A DNA stretch of 64,000 bases. Source: Streptosporangium canum. GTDB taxonomy: Bacteria > Actinomycetota > Actinomycetes > Streptosporangiales > Streptosporangiaceae. The position numbers and the translations under genes were made by a program. Location of the stretch: positions 62,001 through 126,000 of the forward strand of contig NZ_FOQY01000018.1 of assembly GCF_900113865.1 (NCBI RefSeq), in the 5' to 3' direction. This document shows positions 8,599-16,412 of this stretch, one piece after another. Below the pieces are notes generated by a model. It was not told where the DNA came from. It was given only the letters and a program-made list of their open reading frames with translations, and did no database searches. Numbering within the stretch: the first letter of the stretch is position 1; each line of letters begins with the position of its first letter.

Positions 8599-9657
8599 CT
8601 ATCTGGTCTTTCCGTTCCACGCGCGGTGGAGATATGCCTTGGCGGCGTCGATCTCCGCGATGTTCAGCATCACCGGCGTGGCGGTCGTGGCGGGAAGCCT
8701 GGCGGCGAGTTCCTTGTCCAGCGTGCCGCGCATCTGGAGGGCCTCCATCCGGGCCGGGCGGGCGTAGCCCTTGAGGAACAGGTTCTGGCCCCGGTCGGAG
8801 AAGAGGAACTCCTGCCACAGCCGGGCGGCGGCCGGGTGCGGAGCGTTCTTGCTGATGGCCTGGACGTAGTACGAGCTGAGCACCGCGTCACCCGGGATCG
8901 CGACCTTCCAGCCCGCCCGTTCGGCGTTGTCGTAGTCCCAGTCGAGGACGGCCGAGGCCGTCCGCTCCGACGCCGCGAAGTTGCCCGCCTTCCTCAGGCG
9001 CTCGAAGAACTCCACGCCCCGCTTCGCCTGGGGCTCGCCGCGGCTGAGCGAGGCCGCCATCACCGCGTTGAAGGCCGCCGCGGTCTGGCGCGGGTCGCCG
9101 GGCAGCGCGACGCTGTAGCCGGGCTTGAGCAGGTCGCCGTAGGAGGTCGGGGCCGCGACCTTGCGGGGGTCGTAGCCGATGGACATGTAGCCCCCGTACC
9201 CGGCGTACCAGCGCCCGGCGTTGTCCTTGACGTCGTCGGGGATGTCCTGCCAGTTCTGCACCTTGTACGGGGCGAAGGCGGCGGCGTTGGCCACCGCGAC
9301 CTCCAGGCTCAGGTCGAACACGTCGGGCTTGAGCCGGGCCGCGGAGTCGATCTCCTGCTTGCTGCTCGCGTCCGGCTCCAGCTGGTCGACCTTGATTCCG
9401 TACTCTTCGGAGAAGGCGTCGATGATCTCGCCGTAGTTCACCCAGTCGCGTGGCAGCCCGACCACGGTGAGCGCGCCCTCCTTGCGGGCCGTCTCGACGA
9501 GGTGCTCCATCGTCGAGAAGCCCTCCTGCAAGGAGGCCGCCTGGGGCTTGACCGGCGGGAGTTGTCTGTTCGGAGTAGCCGGGGCGCCGCACCCGGCGAT
9601 CGTGGCGGTGAGGAACACGGCGGCGGCGGCACTGATGCGTACGGTCACGCGACGCAT
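8599..9657 (-). CDS. Extracellular solute-binding lipoprotein (ABC uptake, orphan)
   Basis: 352 residues. It has an N-terminal signal peptide with a lipobox ending TIAGC (Cys about 23), so it should be a lipid-anchored binding protein outside the membrane. The body resembles the iron/spermidine/putrescine-type binding family (periplasmic-binding-protein type 2 fold), with DLSLEVAVAN, DVKDNAGRWY and a late LWQEFLFSDRGQNLF. No permease or ATPase gene is adjacent, so its transporter is elsewhere or it works differently. The ligand is unknown. Confidence 0.82.
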   Translation of the reverse strand: MRRVTVRISAAAAVFLTATIAGCGAPATPNRQLPPVKPQAASLQEGFSTMEHLVETARKEGALTVVGLPRDWVNYGEIIDAFSEEYGIKVDQLEPDASSKQEIDSAARLKPDVFDLSLEVAVANAAAFAPYKVQNWQDIPDDVKDNAGRWYAGYGGYMSIGYDPRKVAAPTSYGDLLKPGYSVALPGDPRQTAAAFNAVMAASLSRGEPQAKRGVEFFERLRKAGNFAASERTASAVLDWDYDNAERAGWKVAIPGDAVLSSYYVQAISKNAPHPAAARLWQEFLFSDRGQNLFLKGYARPARMEALQMRGTLDKELAARLPATTATPVMLNIAEIDAAKAYLHRAWNGKTR

Positions 9658-9748
9658 ACTCCATGCGACGATCGGGTGGATCGAGGAGGCGCGGCCTTTC
9701 TTGGTGAACGGCTTACGCCCGGCATGCCTTGGGAGGGCACCGGCGCGG

Positions 9749-9967
9749 TCAGCCTGGGACGACCTTCGCCGCCGCGAGCGTCTCCTGGGGGATCTCGACC
9801 AGGGTGCCGTCGCGTTTACGCACGCCGAGCACGCCGTCGCGCCAGAATTCGAGCTCGCCCACCGCGTCGCGAAACCCTTCTGGGACCCGTCGTCGAGTGG
9901 TTACTCTTTTGCCCACGTCAGAAGGGGTTATGGTGATATTGAGGCGAGCGCCGAGGCCCGGGTTCAC
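9749..9967 (-). CDS. Small SH3-like protein, resembles the N-terminal domain of actinobacterial GNAT acetyltransferases
   Basis: 72 residues from a GTG preceded by GGGAGGGGG at a good distance, so it is probably translated. The pattern DVGKRVTTRRRVPEGF, GVLGVRKRDGTLVEIP, AAKVVPG resembles the N-terminal SH3-like module that precedes the GNAT domain in proteins often encoded next to the ferredoxin gene in actinomycetes. Here it stops at a TGA right after the module and I see no acetyltransferase domain downstream. It is either a free-standing domain or what remains of a truncated gene. It is divergent from fdxA. Confidence 0.7.
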   Translation of the reverse strand: MNPGLGARLNITITPSDVGKRVTTRRRVPEGFRDAVGELEFWRDGVLGVRKRDGTLVEIPQETLAAAKVVPG

Positions 9968-10076
9968 CGTCTTTTGCCCCCTCCCGTTTCAGTCATTTGG
10001 CGGGCACGGCAATACTAGGGCGTAGCAACCCGCGGTCGAAGTCGTGCCTAGGTGCGTAAAGAAGAAGGAGCCCGAG

Positions 10077-10403
10077 GTGACCTACGTCATCGCGCAGCCT
10101 TGCGTGGACGTCCTGGACAAGGCGTGCATCGAGGAGTGCCCCGTCGATTGCATCTACGAGGGCGAGCGCATGCTCTACATCCACCCTGACGAGTGCGTGG
10201 ACTGCGGTGCGTGCGAACCCGTCTGCCCCGTTGAAGCGATCTTCTACGAGGACGACCTTCCCGACCAGTGGAAGGACTTCTACAAGGCGAACGTGGACTT
10301 CTTCGAGGACCTCGGGTCGCCCGGCGGCGCATCCAAGGTCGGAAAGATCCACAAGGACCACCCGGTCGTCGCGGTCCTGCCCCCGCAGGCCGAGAGCCAC
10401 TAG
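10077..10403 (+). CDS. fdxA: 7Fe (3Fe-4S/4Fe-4S) ferredoxin
   Basis: Electron carrier of 108 residues. The first cluster region is TYVIAQPC...CIEECPVDC and the second is [12 protein letters not shown], typical of seven-iron actinobacterial ferredoxins; a Trp/Phe-rich C-terminal extension follows. I chose GTG at 10077 because family members begin MTYVIAQP and GAAGGAG lies just upstream. The frame could be extended to an ATG at 10044, but that would add unconserved residues. It is followed by a strong hairpin and then dapC, the order known from Rv1177/Rv1178. Confidence 0.95.
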   Translation: MTYVIAQPCVDVLDKACIEECPVDCIYEGERMLYIHPDECVDCGACEPVCPVEAIFYEDDLPDQWKDFYKANVDFFEDLGSPGGASKVGKIHKDHPVVAVLPPQAESH

Positions 10404-10411
10404 CGGCCCGT

Positions 10412-10456
10412 GCCGCCGGGCGGGGAGCGCGTAGCGCGCCGTCCCCGCCCGGCGGC
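10412..10456 (+). terminator. Strong hairpin after fdxA
   Basis: A perfect 15-bp stem (10412-10426 with 10442-10456) encloses a second short stem, GCGCG/CGCGC (10427-10431 with 10435-10439). There is no T-tract, which is common for actinomycete terminators. It probably separates fdxA from dapC or protects the fdxA 3' end. Confidence 0.7.
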
Positions 10457-10520
10457 GTCCACGGAGAAGACGTCTTTCCCCTCCCGGCGCGGTGGGGGAC
10501 ATGCCTAGCGGGGGAGAGCT

Positions 10521-11600
10521 GTGATCGGCCTGCCGGATTTCCCATGGGATCGGCTCACGCCGCTTAAGGAGCTGGCGCGGTCGCATCCCGGCGGGATCGT
10601 CGACCTCTCGGTCGGCACGCCCGTCGACCCGGTGCCGGCCGTCGTACGGCAGGCGCTGGCGGACGCCTCCGACAGCCCGGGCTACCCGCTCACCTACGGC
10701 ACCGAGCGGCTCCGCTCGGCCGCCGCGGGCTGGCTGCGACGCCGGCACGGCGTGACCCTGGACCAGGCGGACGTGCTGCCGCTGATCGGCTCCAAGGAGT
10801 TCGTGGCCTGGCTGCCGACGCTGCTCGGCATCGGTTCCGGCCGGCGCGTGGTCTTCCCCGAGCTGGCCTACCCCACCTACGACGTGGGAGCCCGCCTCGC
10901 GGGCGCCGAGCCGTACGCCACCGACGGGCTGCTGGCGCTCGGGCCCGAGCGGGTGCCGCTGGTCTGGGTGAACTCCCCGTCCAACCCGACGGGCAAGGTC
11001 CTGCCGGCCGAGCACCTGCGCAAGGTCGTCTCGTGGGCGCGCGAGCACGGCGCGGTCGTGGCCTCCGACGAGTGCTACATCGAGCTGGGCTGGGAGGAGC
11101 AGCCGGTCTCGATCCTGCACCCGGAGGTGTGCGGCGGGTCGCACGAGGGCCTGCTCGCGGTGCACTCGCTGTCCAAGCGCTCCAACCTGGCGGGCTACCG
11201 GGCCGGGTTCGTCGCGGGTGACCCGGCGCTGATCCGGCGGCTGCTGGAGGTCCGCAAGCACGCCGGCATGCTCATGCCCGCGCCGGTCCAGGCGGCGATG
11301 GCCGTGGCCCTGGACGACGACGCGCACGCCGAGGAGCAGCGCGCCCGTTACGCCGCCCGCCGGGCGGCGCTCCGCCCCGCCCTGGAGGCGGCCGGCTGGG
11401 AGATCGAGCACTCCACCGCGGGCCTGTACCTGTGGGCGTCCAATGGCACGGACTGCTGGAAGCAGGTGCGCGCATTGGCTGATAAGGGGATTCTGGTGGC
11501 ACCCGGTGACTTTTATGGAGAAGCCGGTGGCGGACATATCCGAATTGCCGTGACCGCGAGTGACGAACGCATCAGTGCGGCGGTCCGCCGCCTCCAGTAG
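10521..11600 (+). CDS. dapC: N-succinyldiaminopimelate aminotransferase
   Basis: PLP-dependent class I/II aminotransferase of 359 residues for the succinylase branch of lysine/meso-diaminopimelate synthesis. It has SPSNPTG at 152-158 and the PLP lysine in HSLSKRSNLAGYRAGF (Lys219), with the downstream phosphate-binding Arg in that motif. It starts at GTG behind GGGGGAGAG. It follows ferredoxin as in Rv1177/Rv1178, and dapD and dapE lie in the next 6 kb, so the assignment rests on both family and context. Confidence 0.93.
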   Translation: MIGLPDFPWDRLTPLKELARSHPGGIVDLSVGTPVDPVPAVVRQALADASDSPGYPLTYGTERLRSAAAGWLRRRHGVTLDQADVLPLIGSKEFVAWLPTLLGIGSGRRVVFPELAYPTYDVGARLAGAEPYATDGLLALGPERVPLVWVNSPSNPTGKVLPAEHLRKVVSWAREHGAVVASDECYIELGWEEQPVSILHPEVCGGSHEGLLAVHSLSKRSNLAGYRAGFVAGDPALIRRLLEVRKHAGMLMPAPVQAAMAVALDDDAHAEEQRARYAARRAALRPALEAAGWEIEHSTAGLYLWASNGTDCWKQVRALADKGILVAPGDFYGEAGGGHIRIAVTASDERISAAVRRLQ

Positions 11601-11611
11601 GATCGCGCGGC

Positions 11612-12280
11612 ATGACCCCTGAGGTCGCCGCGATACTCGGACTGAGCGCAGTGACGCTTGTTCTTCTGCTTGGCGCGTTCTTCGCGACCACGCGTCAGGA
11701 CAGGAAGCCGCGCAAGGCCGAGCCGCCCGGCGATATCCCCCGCCAACCGGCCGAGGTCGCGCCGCCGCCTCAACCGAGCGCGGGCCATGTCGGCATCGAC
11801 TACCCCGATCCCCGCACGATCAAGGTGGGCGACACGATCGACTGCCAGAGCGTGCGGACCCGCGTCCTGGGGGCGATGTACCTGTCGTGGCAGGGAAACC
11901 AGTGGACGGAGTATCTGCTCGACGACGGCACCCGCCGCTACCAGTGGCTGTCGATCGAGACCCGCGCCGGTCTGAACCCGGGTGACCCGCCCCACCTCGA
12001 GGTGCTGCTGTGGACGCCGGTGCCCACGCAGGGCATGATCCCGGCCAAGACCACGCTGAGCGTCGAGGGGGTCGAGTTCTTCCCGGTGGACCGCGGGACC
12101 GCCGCCTTCCGGGGGGAGGGCGTCACCTCGATGCCCGAGCGGGGCCTGCTCGACTTCGCCGACTACCGGGCCGCCGACGGCCGCCTGCTCTGCTTCGAGC
12201 GGCTCCAGGGTCAGCCCTGGAGCTCCTCCTACGCCCAGCCGCTGCCGCCGGGCTCCATCAAGATCGAGAAGAAGGGCTAG
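11612..12280 (+). CDS. DUF4178 membrane-anchored protein
   Basis: 222 residues. It has one N-terminal transmembrane helix (about 6-26), a Pro-rich linker, and then a DUF4178-type beta domain (VGDTIDC near 71, LDDGTRRYQWLSIE, GVEFFPVDRGTAAF, DYRAADGRLLCFERL). The function of DUF4178 is not known; in other actinomycetes it occurs with membrane-stress and PspA-type genes. It starts 11 nt after the dapC stop codon and is probably co-transcribed with dapC. Confidence 0.78.
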   Translation: MTPEVAAILGLSAVTLVLLLGAFFATTRQDRKPRKAEPPGDIPRQPAEVAPPPQPSAGHVGIDYPDPRTIKVGDTIDCQSVRTRVLGAMYLSWQGNQWTEYLLDDGTRRYQWLSIETRAGLNPGDPPHLEVLLWTPVPTQGMIPAKTTLSVEGVEFFPVDRGTAAFRGEGVTSMPERGLLDFADYRAADGRLLCFERLQGQPWSSSYAQPLPPGSIKIEKKG

Positions 12281-12385
12281 GCCGTTCTCCGCACGGGTGA
12301 CATCGTCGCGGGTCAGATGCTACGCAAGATCCAAAACTGCACGTAGTCGTCCCAGGTCAACTGGGATCACGTGCGGAATGCAGGG

Positions 12386-13210
12386 CTAGGAGATCTCGAC
12401 CTTGCCCGCCGGGGCCCCGGTGTCGGCCCGCCATCCGTCGTCGCCGCGCACCGGTGTCCAGCTCCGGCCGTTGTAGCGGACCTGCCGCAGCCCGAACTCC
12501 TTGGCGTGGGCGACCGACCAGCCGGACATCAGCCAGCCGTGCTTCTGCGAGGTGGCGTTGAGCGTGGTCCCGGAGCCGAGCGCGCGGGCGAGCTCCTGCC
12601 TGGCACCGGCCGTGCCGGAGACGGGCGTCTTGCCGGTGGGAGCCGGGAACCAGCAGTGCACGGCCTGGGGCACCCGCCCGGTGAACGCCGCGGCGAGGAT
12701 CTTCGCCTCCCCCTCGTGCTGGGCGTAGGCCGAGCCGTCGGCCGAGCGCTGCACCTCCTGGGCCGCCTCGTGGAGCGGCAGCTTCCGGTAGCGCTTCACC
12801 TTCACCAGCGCGGAGAAGAACTTGCCCGAGGAGTAGACCGGGTCGACGAGCTGCTCGGGCTTGCCCCAGCCCTGCGAGGGCCGCTGCTGGAACACCCCGA
12901 CCGAGTCGCGGTCGCCGAACGGCAGGTTCAGCAGCTTGGACTCCTGGATGCCGGTGGCGTAGGCGATCACGACGGCCCGCTCGGGCAGCTTCCTGCGGGC
13001 GGCCACCGCCGCGATGACCGAGGCCACCTGGGCCTGCGGGATCTCCAGCTCCAAGGAGCCCTCCGGAGTGGTGATCTTGCACCCCTCCACCGGCTCGGTG
13101 AACGGCGTGACCCTGTTGAGCAGGGCGAAGATGCCCACGGTGATGCCCACCGCGAGCACGCTCACGATCGCGATGATCGCGATGACCCCTTTGGAGAATC
13201 GCCGTCGCAC
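12386..13210 (-). CDS. Membrane-anchored lysozyme-fold (SLT-like) cell-wall protein
   Basis: 274 residues. It has a short basic N-terminus and a transmembrane segment at about 8-32, and the rest lies outside. The region IAYATGIQESKLLNL followed by VGVFQQRPSQGWG and DPVYSSGKFFSAL matches the lysozyme-like superfamily, with Glu in QESK as the candidate catalytic residue. A role in peptidoglycan cleavage or binding is likely but not shown. It is divergent from dapD, the gene for the cell-wall diaminopimelate precursor. Confidence 0.7.
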   Translation of the reverse strand: MRRRFSKGVIAIIAIVSVLAVGITVGIFALLNRVTPFTEPVEGCKITTPEGSLELEIPQAQVASVIAAVAARRKLPERAVVIAYATGIQESKLLNLPFGDRDSVGVFQQRPSQGWGKPEQLVDPVYSSGKFFSALVKVKRYRKLPLHEAAQEVQRSADGSAYAQHEGEAKILAAAFTGRVPQAVHCWFPAPTGKTPVSGTAGARQELARALGSGTTLNATSQKHGWLMSGWSVAHAKEFGLRQVRYNGRSWTPVRGDDGWRADTGAPAGKVEIS

Positions 13211-13306
13211 CCTGAAGAACCTACCGGTCCCTGGCGGGGGAAGAACCGCCGGAAATTATCGGTCGAATCTTGAAGTCGGACCGTCGCGCTCTGTTATCGT
13301 TCCACA

Positions 13307-13411
13307 CGTTCTGTGGGCAGGGCCTGTCCGTCGCGACGCCCTGCGGCCTAGCGAGAAGCCGCTTCCTCCGGGGGCGGGAAGCGGCTTTCGTGTGGGAGCG
13401 GAGGAGCCACG
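13307..13411 (+). promoter_or_regulatory. Structured leader before dapD; related copy at 29742
   Basis: A conserved block begins CGTTCTGTGGGCAGGGC and is followed by an 11-bp perfect hairpin (13356-13366 with 13377-13387, then TTTCG) that could act as an attenuator. The leader ends with GGAGGAG and CCACG directly before the ATC codon of dapD. A diverged copy, including the GCGGAGGAG and CACG end, lies at 29742-29824. This suggests a mobile or duplicated regulatory element. The ligand or factor is unknown. Confidence 0.55.
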
Positions 13412-14242
13412 ATCCAGACCCATTCCAGTCCGCTGCCGGCGGCCGTCGACGAGCTGTGGGAGCGCAGGGCCGAGCTGGGCCCCGGTGACGCCGAGGCGCG
13501 GAGCGTCGTCGTCGGCGCCGTCGACATGCTCGACACCGGCAGCGCCCGGGTCGCCGCCGTCTCCTCCACCGGCGAGGTGGTCGTGGACGAGCGGGCCAGG
13601 CGGGCCATCCTGCTGGCATTCCGCGTGCTCGGCATGGCCAGGTCCCAGGTGGGCGACTTCCACCATCACGACCGCGTCCCGCTGAAGACCTCCTTCGACG
13701 GCGTCCGCGTGGTGCCCGGGGCGATCGCCCGCTGGGGCGCCCACGTCGCGCCCGGCGTCGTGCTGATGCCCTCCTTCGTCGACATCGGCGCCCACGTGGA
13801 CGCCGGGACCATGGTGGACACCTGGGCCACGGTCGGCTCGTGCGCCCAGATCGGCAAGAACGTCCACCTGTCCGGCGGGGCCGGGATCGGCGGCGTCCTG
13901 GAGCCCCCGGACACGGTCCCGGTGGTCGTCGAGGACGACGCGCTGATCGGCAGCCGAGCGATGATCATGGAGGGGGCCCGGGTGGGCAGGGGCGCGGTGG
14001 TCGGCGCCGGCACCGTCCTGTCCGCCTCGACGCCGGTCGTCGACGTGCGGACGGGCGAGGAACTGGACCGGGGCCGCGTCCCCGACTGGTGCGTGGCGGT
14101 CGGCGGCACCCGCGACCGGGAGTTCCCCGGGGGCACCTTCGGGCTGCCCTGCGTGCTGGTGCTCAAGCGCCTGCGGGAGGGGTGGCGGCACGACAGGGCG
14201 GAGCTCGACGAGATCCTCCGCGAGCACGGCGTCAACGTCTGA
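13412..14242 (+). CDS. dapD: Tetrahydrodipicolinate N-succinyltransferase, E. coli type, with apparent ATC start
   Basis: Hexapeptide-repeat acyltransferase of about 276 residues that transfers succinyl from succinyl-CoA to tetrahydrodipicolinate. It has the E. coli-type signature MPSFVDIGAHVD, GTMVDTWATVGSCAQIGK, HLSGGAGIGGVLEPP. The first in-frame ATG (13526) would remove about 38 residues that clearly align with E. coli DapD (AVDELWERRAEL, DMLDTGSARVA). Between the upstream in-frame TAG (13349) and that ATG there is no ATG, GTG or TTG. GGAGGAG at 13400-13406 sits 5 nt before ATC at 13412, the best start by spacing; ACG (13409) and CTG (13433) are alternatives. M. tuberculosis DapD belongs to a different subtype. 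Confidence 0.87.
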   Translation: MQTHSSPLPAAVDELWERRAELGPGDAEARSVVVGAVDMLDTGSARVAAVSSTGEVVVDERARRAILLAFRVLGMARSQVGDFHHHDRVPLKTSFDGVRVVPGAIARWGAHVAPGVVLMPSFVDIGAHVDAGTMVDTWATVGSCAQIGKNVHLSGGAGIGGVLEPPDTVPVVVEDDALIGSRAMIMEGARVGRGAVVGAGTVLSASTPVVDVRTGEELDRGRVPDWCVAVGGTRDREFPGGTFGLPCVLVLKRLREGWRHDRAELDEILREHGVNV

Positions 14243-14266
14243 GCCGCGGCCGGGGGCGGGGACCGC

Positions 14267-14372
14267 GCGGCGGGTGAGGCGTGACGGGATCACGCGGCGG
14301 GTGAGACGTCATGGAGCCGCGCGGCGGGTGCGACGTGACGGAGTCGCGCGGCGGGTGGACGTCGTGGGTGTC
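14267..14372. repeat. 27-bp tandem repeat, nearly four copies
   Basis: Units start at 14267, 14294, 14321 and 14348 (the last partial). Each begins GCGGCGGGTG, continues with a GACGTGACGG-like stretch and ends in a CGC-like triplet. It fills the convergent gap between dapD and the merR gene. There are no spacers, so it is not CRISPR. It may act in termination or simply be a replication-slippage minisatellite. Confidence 0.8.
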
Positions 14373-15126
14373 AGGGCGTGAGGAGCTCGACGACCCTGCG
14401 CTGGGCGGGTGACAGGGCCTCGACCATCATCGCGCTGAGCGTCTCTCCCGGCACGGTCCCCGCCGGGCCGCCGGGCCCGGCCGCAGCCCGGCCGCCGGCC
14501 GACACGGCGTCCATGAAGGGGCGCATCGCGTCGGCCAGCTCGGCGGCGAGCGCCGCGACCTCCGGGTCGCCGGGGGAGGCGTCCCGCAGCGCCTCGAACC
14601 GGAGCCCGATGTCCCACATCCGGCGCTGGAGCCTCTCGTCGCCCATCGACGTCCGGTAGACGCCGGTCAGCGCCTGGGCCGCCTCCGGCGCGGCCGCCTC
14701 CAGCAGGGTGATCGTCTCCCGCTCCCGCTCCAGCAGCGGGTGGGCGGGGAAGATCTGTTCCAGCTCGGCGAAGATCTGGCCCAGCTCCGGCGTCAGCGCC
14801 GGGTCGCGACCGGTGTGCATGAGCTCGGCGAGCATGGCCCGCTGCCGCCGGACGGCCTCCTCCTCCCTGGCCAGGTCGGCGTCCAGGTCCGCCAGCGCCT
14901 CGCGCAGGTCCTGCCTGGGGCTGAGCACCCGGCCGATGTCGGGAAGGCTCATGCCGAGGGCCGCCAGCCGGCGGATCCTGATCAGGCGGACCACGTCGGC
15001 CATGCCGTACAGCCGGTAGCCCGCCGCGGTCCGCGGGGGCTCGGCCAGCAGCCCCACCTGGTGATAGTGGCGGATCGTCCTGGTCGTGACGCCGGCCAGC
15101 GCGGCCAGTTCGCCGATGCGTAACAC
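14371..15126 (-). CDS. MerR-family transcriptional regulator
   Basis: 251 residues. The N-terminal winged helix (RIGELAALAGVTTRTIRHYHQVGLL, 3-27, then YRLYGMADVVRLIRIRRL) is followed by a coiled dimerisation helix and an effector region of about 150 residues without the metal-binding Cys of CueR/ZntR types, so a small-molecule or protein signal is more likely. It starts at GTG 15126 and is divergent from dapE with a 41-bp gap, so it may regulate itself and dapE. Confidence 0.88.
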   Translation of the reverse strand: MLRIGELAALAGVTTRTIRHYHQVGLLAEPPRTAAGYRLYGMADVVRLIRIRRLAALGMSLPDIGRVLSPRQDLREALADLDADLAREEEAVRRQRAMLAELMHTGRDPALTPELGQIFAELEQIFPAHPLLERERETITLLEAAAPEAAQALTGVYRTSMGDERLQRRMWDIGLRFEALRDASPGDPEVAALAAELADAMRPFMDAVSAGGRAAAGPGGPAGTVPGETLSAMMVEALSPAQRRVVELLTP

Positions 15127-15167
15127 ATCTTCCAGTAAAGCCCACGGCCGGGGATAAGGTCGCGAGC

Positions 15168-16229
15168 ATGAGTACGCGTCTGGATCTCACACAGGACGTC
15201 GGGGCGCTCACCGCGCGGATCGTCGACGTCGAGTCGGTCAGCGGCGACGAGAAGGCCCTGGCGGACGCGGTCGAGGAGGCCCTGCGACCCCTCCCGCATC
15301 TGAACGTGCATCGCGACGGCGAGGCGATCGTCGCCCGCACCGAGCTCGGCCGCGGCGAGCGGGTGGTGATCGCCGGGCACATCGACACCGTCCCGGTCGC
15401 CGGCAACCTGCCCAGCCGGGTCGAGGGCGGCCTGCTGTACGGCTGCGGCACCTCGGACATGAAGGCCGGCGTCGCGGTCGCGCTGAAGCTGGCCGCGGCG
15501 CTCCGGGCGCCGAGCCGGGACGTCACCTACGTCTTCTACGACTGTGAGGAGATCGAGGCCGAGCGCAACGGCCTGCTCCGGCTCAGCCGCAGGCACCCCG
15601 CGCTGCTCGCGGGTGACTTCGCGGTGCTCATGGAGCCCACCGACGGTGTGATCGAGGGCGGCTGCCAGGGCACGCTCCGGGCCCAGGTCACGACCCGCGG
15701 CAAGCGCGCGCACAGCGCCAGGTCCTGGCTCGGGGTCAACGCCGTCCACGCCGCCGAGCCGGTGCTCGCGATCCTGAACGCCTACCGGGCCAGGATGCCG
15801 GTGGTGGACGGGCTGGAGTACCACGAGGGGCTGAACGCGGTGGCGATCGGCGGCGGCGTGGCGGGCAACGTGATCCCCGACGAGTGCGTGGTGACCGTCA
15901 ACTACCGCTTCGCCCCCGATCTGTCCCTGGAGGACGCCCAGGCGCACGTGAGCGAGGTGTTCGACGGCTTCGAGGTCCGGTTCACCGACGGGGCCGCGGC
16001 GGCGCGGCCGGGCCTGACCCATCCGGTGGCGGCGGCCTTCCTGGAGGCCGTCGGCGGCACCCCGAGGGCCAAACTCGGCTGGACCGATGTCTCGCTGTTT
16101 TCCAGCCTCGGGATCCCCGCCGTGAACTACGGCCCCGGCGACCCGAATCTGGCGCATCAGCGAGGGGAGTACGTCGCACTGGAGAAGATCATCGACTGCG
16201 AGCGCAGAATGCTCGGCTGGCTGGGCTGA
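15168..16229 (+). CDS. dapE: Succinyl-diaminopimelate desuccinylase
   Basis: M20 metallopeptidase-family enzyme of 353 residues that releases LL-diaminopimelate from its succinyl form. Metal ligands are seen in GHIDTVP, GTSDMKAG (bridging Asp), CEEIE (general base Glu and next Glu), MEPTD and the late GDPNLAHQRGE. The dimerisation domain (RGKRAHSAR) is intact. It begins at ATG and is followed by a near-perfect bidirectional terminator. With dapC and dapD it gives the succinylase route in this window. Confidence 0.94.
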   Translation: MSTRLDLTQDVGALTARIVDVESVSGDEKALADAVEEALRPLPHLNVHRDGEAIVARTELGRGERVVIAGHIDTVPVAGNLPSRVEGGLLYGCGTSDMKAGVAVALKLAAALRAPSRDVTYVFYDCEEIEAERNGLLRLSRRHPALLAGDFAVLMEPTDGVIEGGCQGTLRAQVTTRGKRAHSARSWLGVNAVHAAEPVLAILNAYRARMPVVDGLEYHEGLNAVAIGGGVAGNVIPDECVVTVNYRFAPDLSLEDAQAHVSEVFDGFEVRFTDGAAAARPGLTHPVAAAFLEAVGGTPRAKLGWTDVSLFSSLGIPAVNYGPGDPNLAHQRGEYVALEKIIDCERRMLGWLG

Positions 16230-16264
16230 CCTGGGCAGACGCCGTCCGGGCGGCTGGGCATAAA

Positions 16265-16312
16265 TGAAAGTGGCTTTCCTCGCCGGCCATTTGGCGGGGA
16301 AAGCCACTTTCA
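16265..16312. terminator. Bidirectional terminator after dapE
   Basis: A 20-bp stem (16265-16284 with 16293-16312, one G-T pair) with an 8-nt loop. The arms start TGAAAGTGGC and end GCCACTTTCA, giving T-rich ends in both directions. Confidence 0.9.
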
Positions 16313-16412
16313 GTCCCGAGCAGCACCCTCGGCAGTTAGACGCAGGCTCCTCGAAATCCGGTTCCGTCTTTTCCCGGAGATTTTCCAAGATTTTTCCGAA
16401 GGCGGCGCTACG

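Noticed and set aside
3931-9936. A 2001-codon open frame on the plus strand opposite the helicase operon
   Set aside because: Low-complexity Arg/Gly/Pro/Val translation without any domain; it is the antisense shadow of GC-rich genes on the minus strand.
13307-13411. A known riboswitch class (SAM, SAH, ZTP, fluoride, guanidine, lysine) before dapD
   Set aside because: I could not match any of the conserved core motifs of these classes; it is kept as an unidentified leader.
14267-14372. CRISPR array
   Set aside because: The 27-bp units are directly adjacent, with no spacers, and no cas genes are near.
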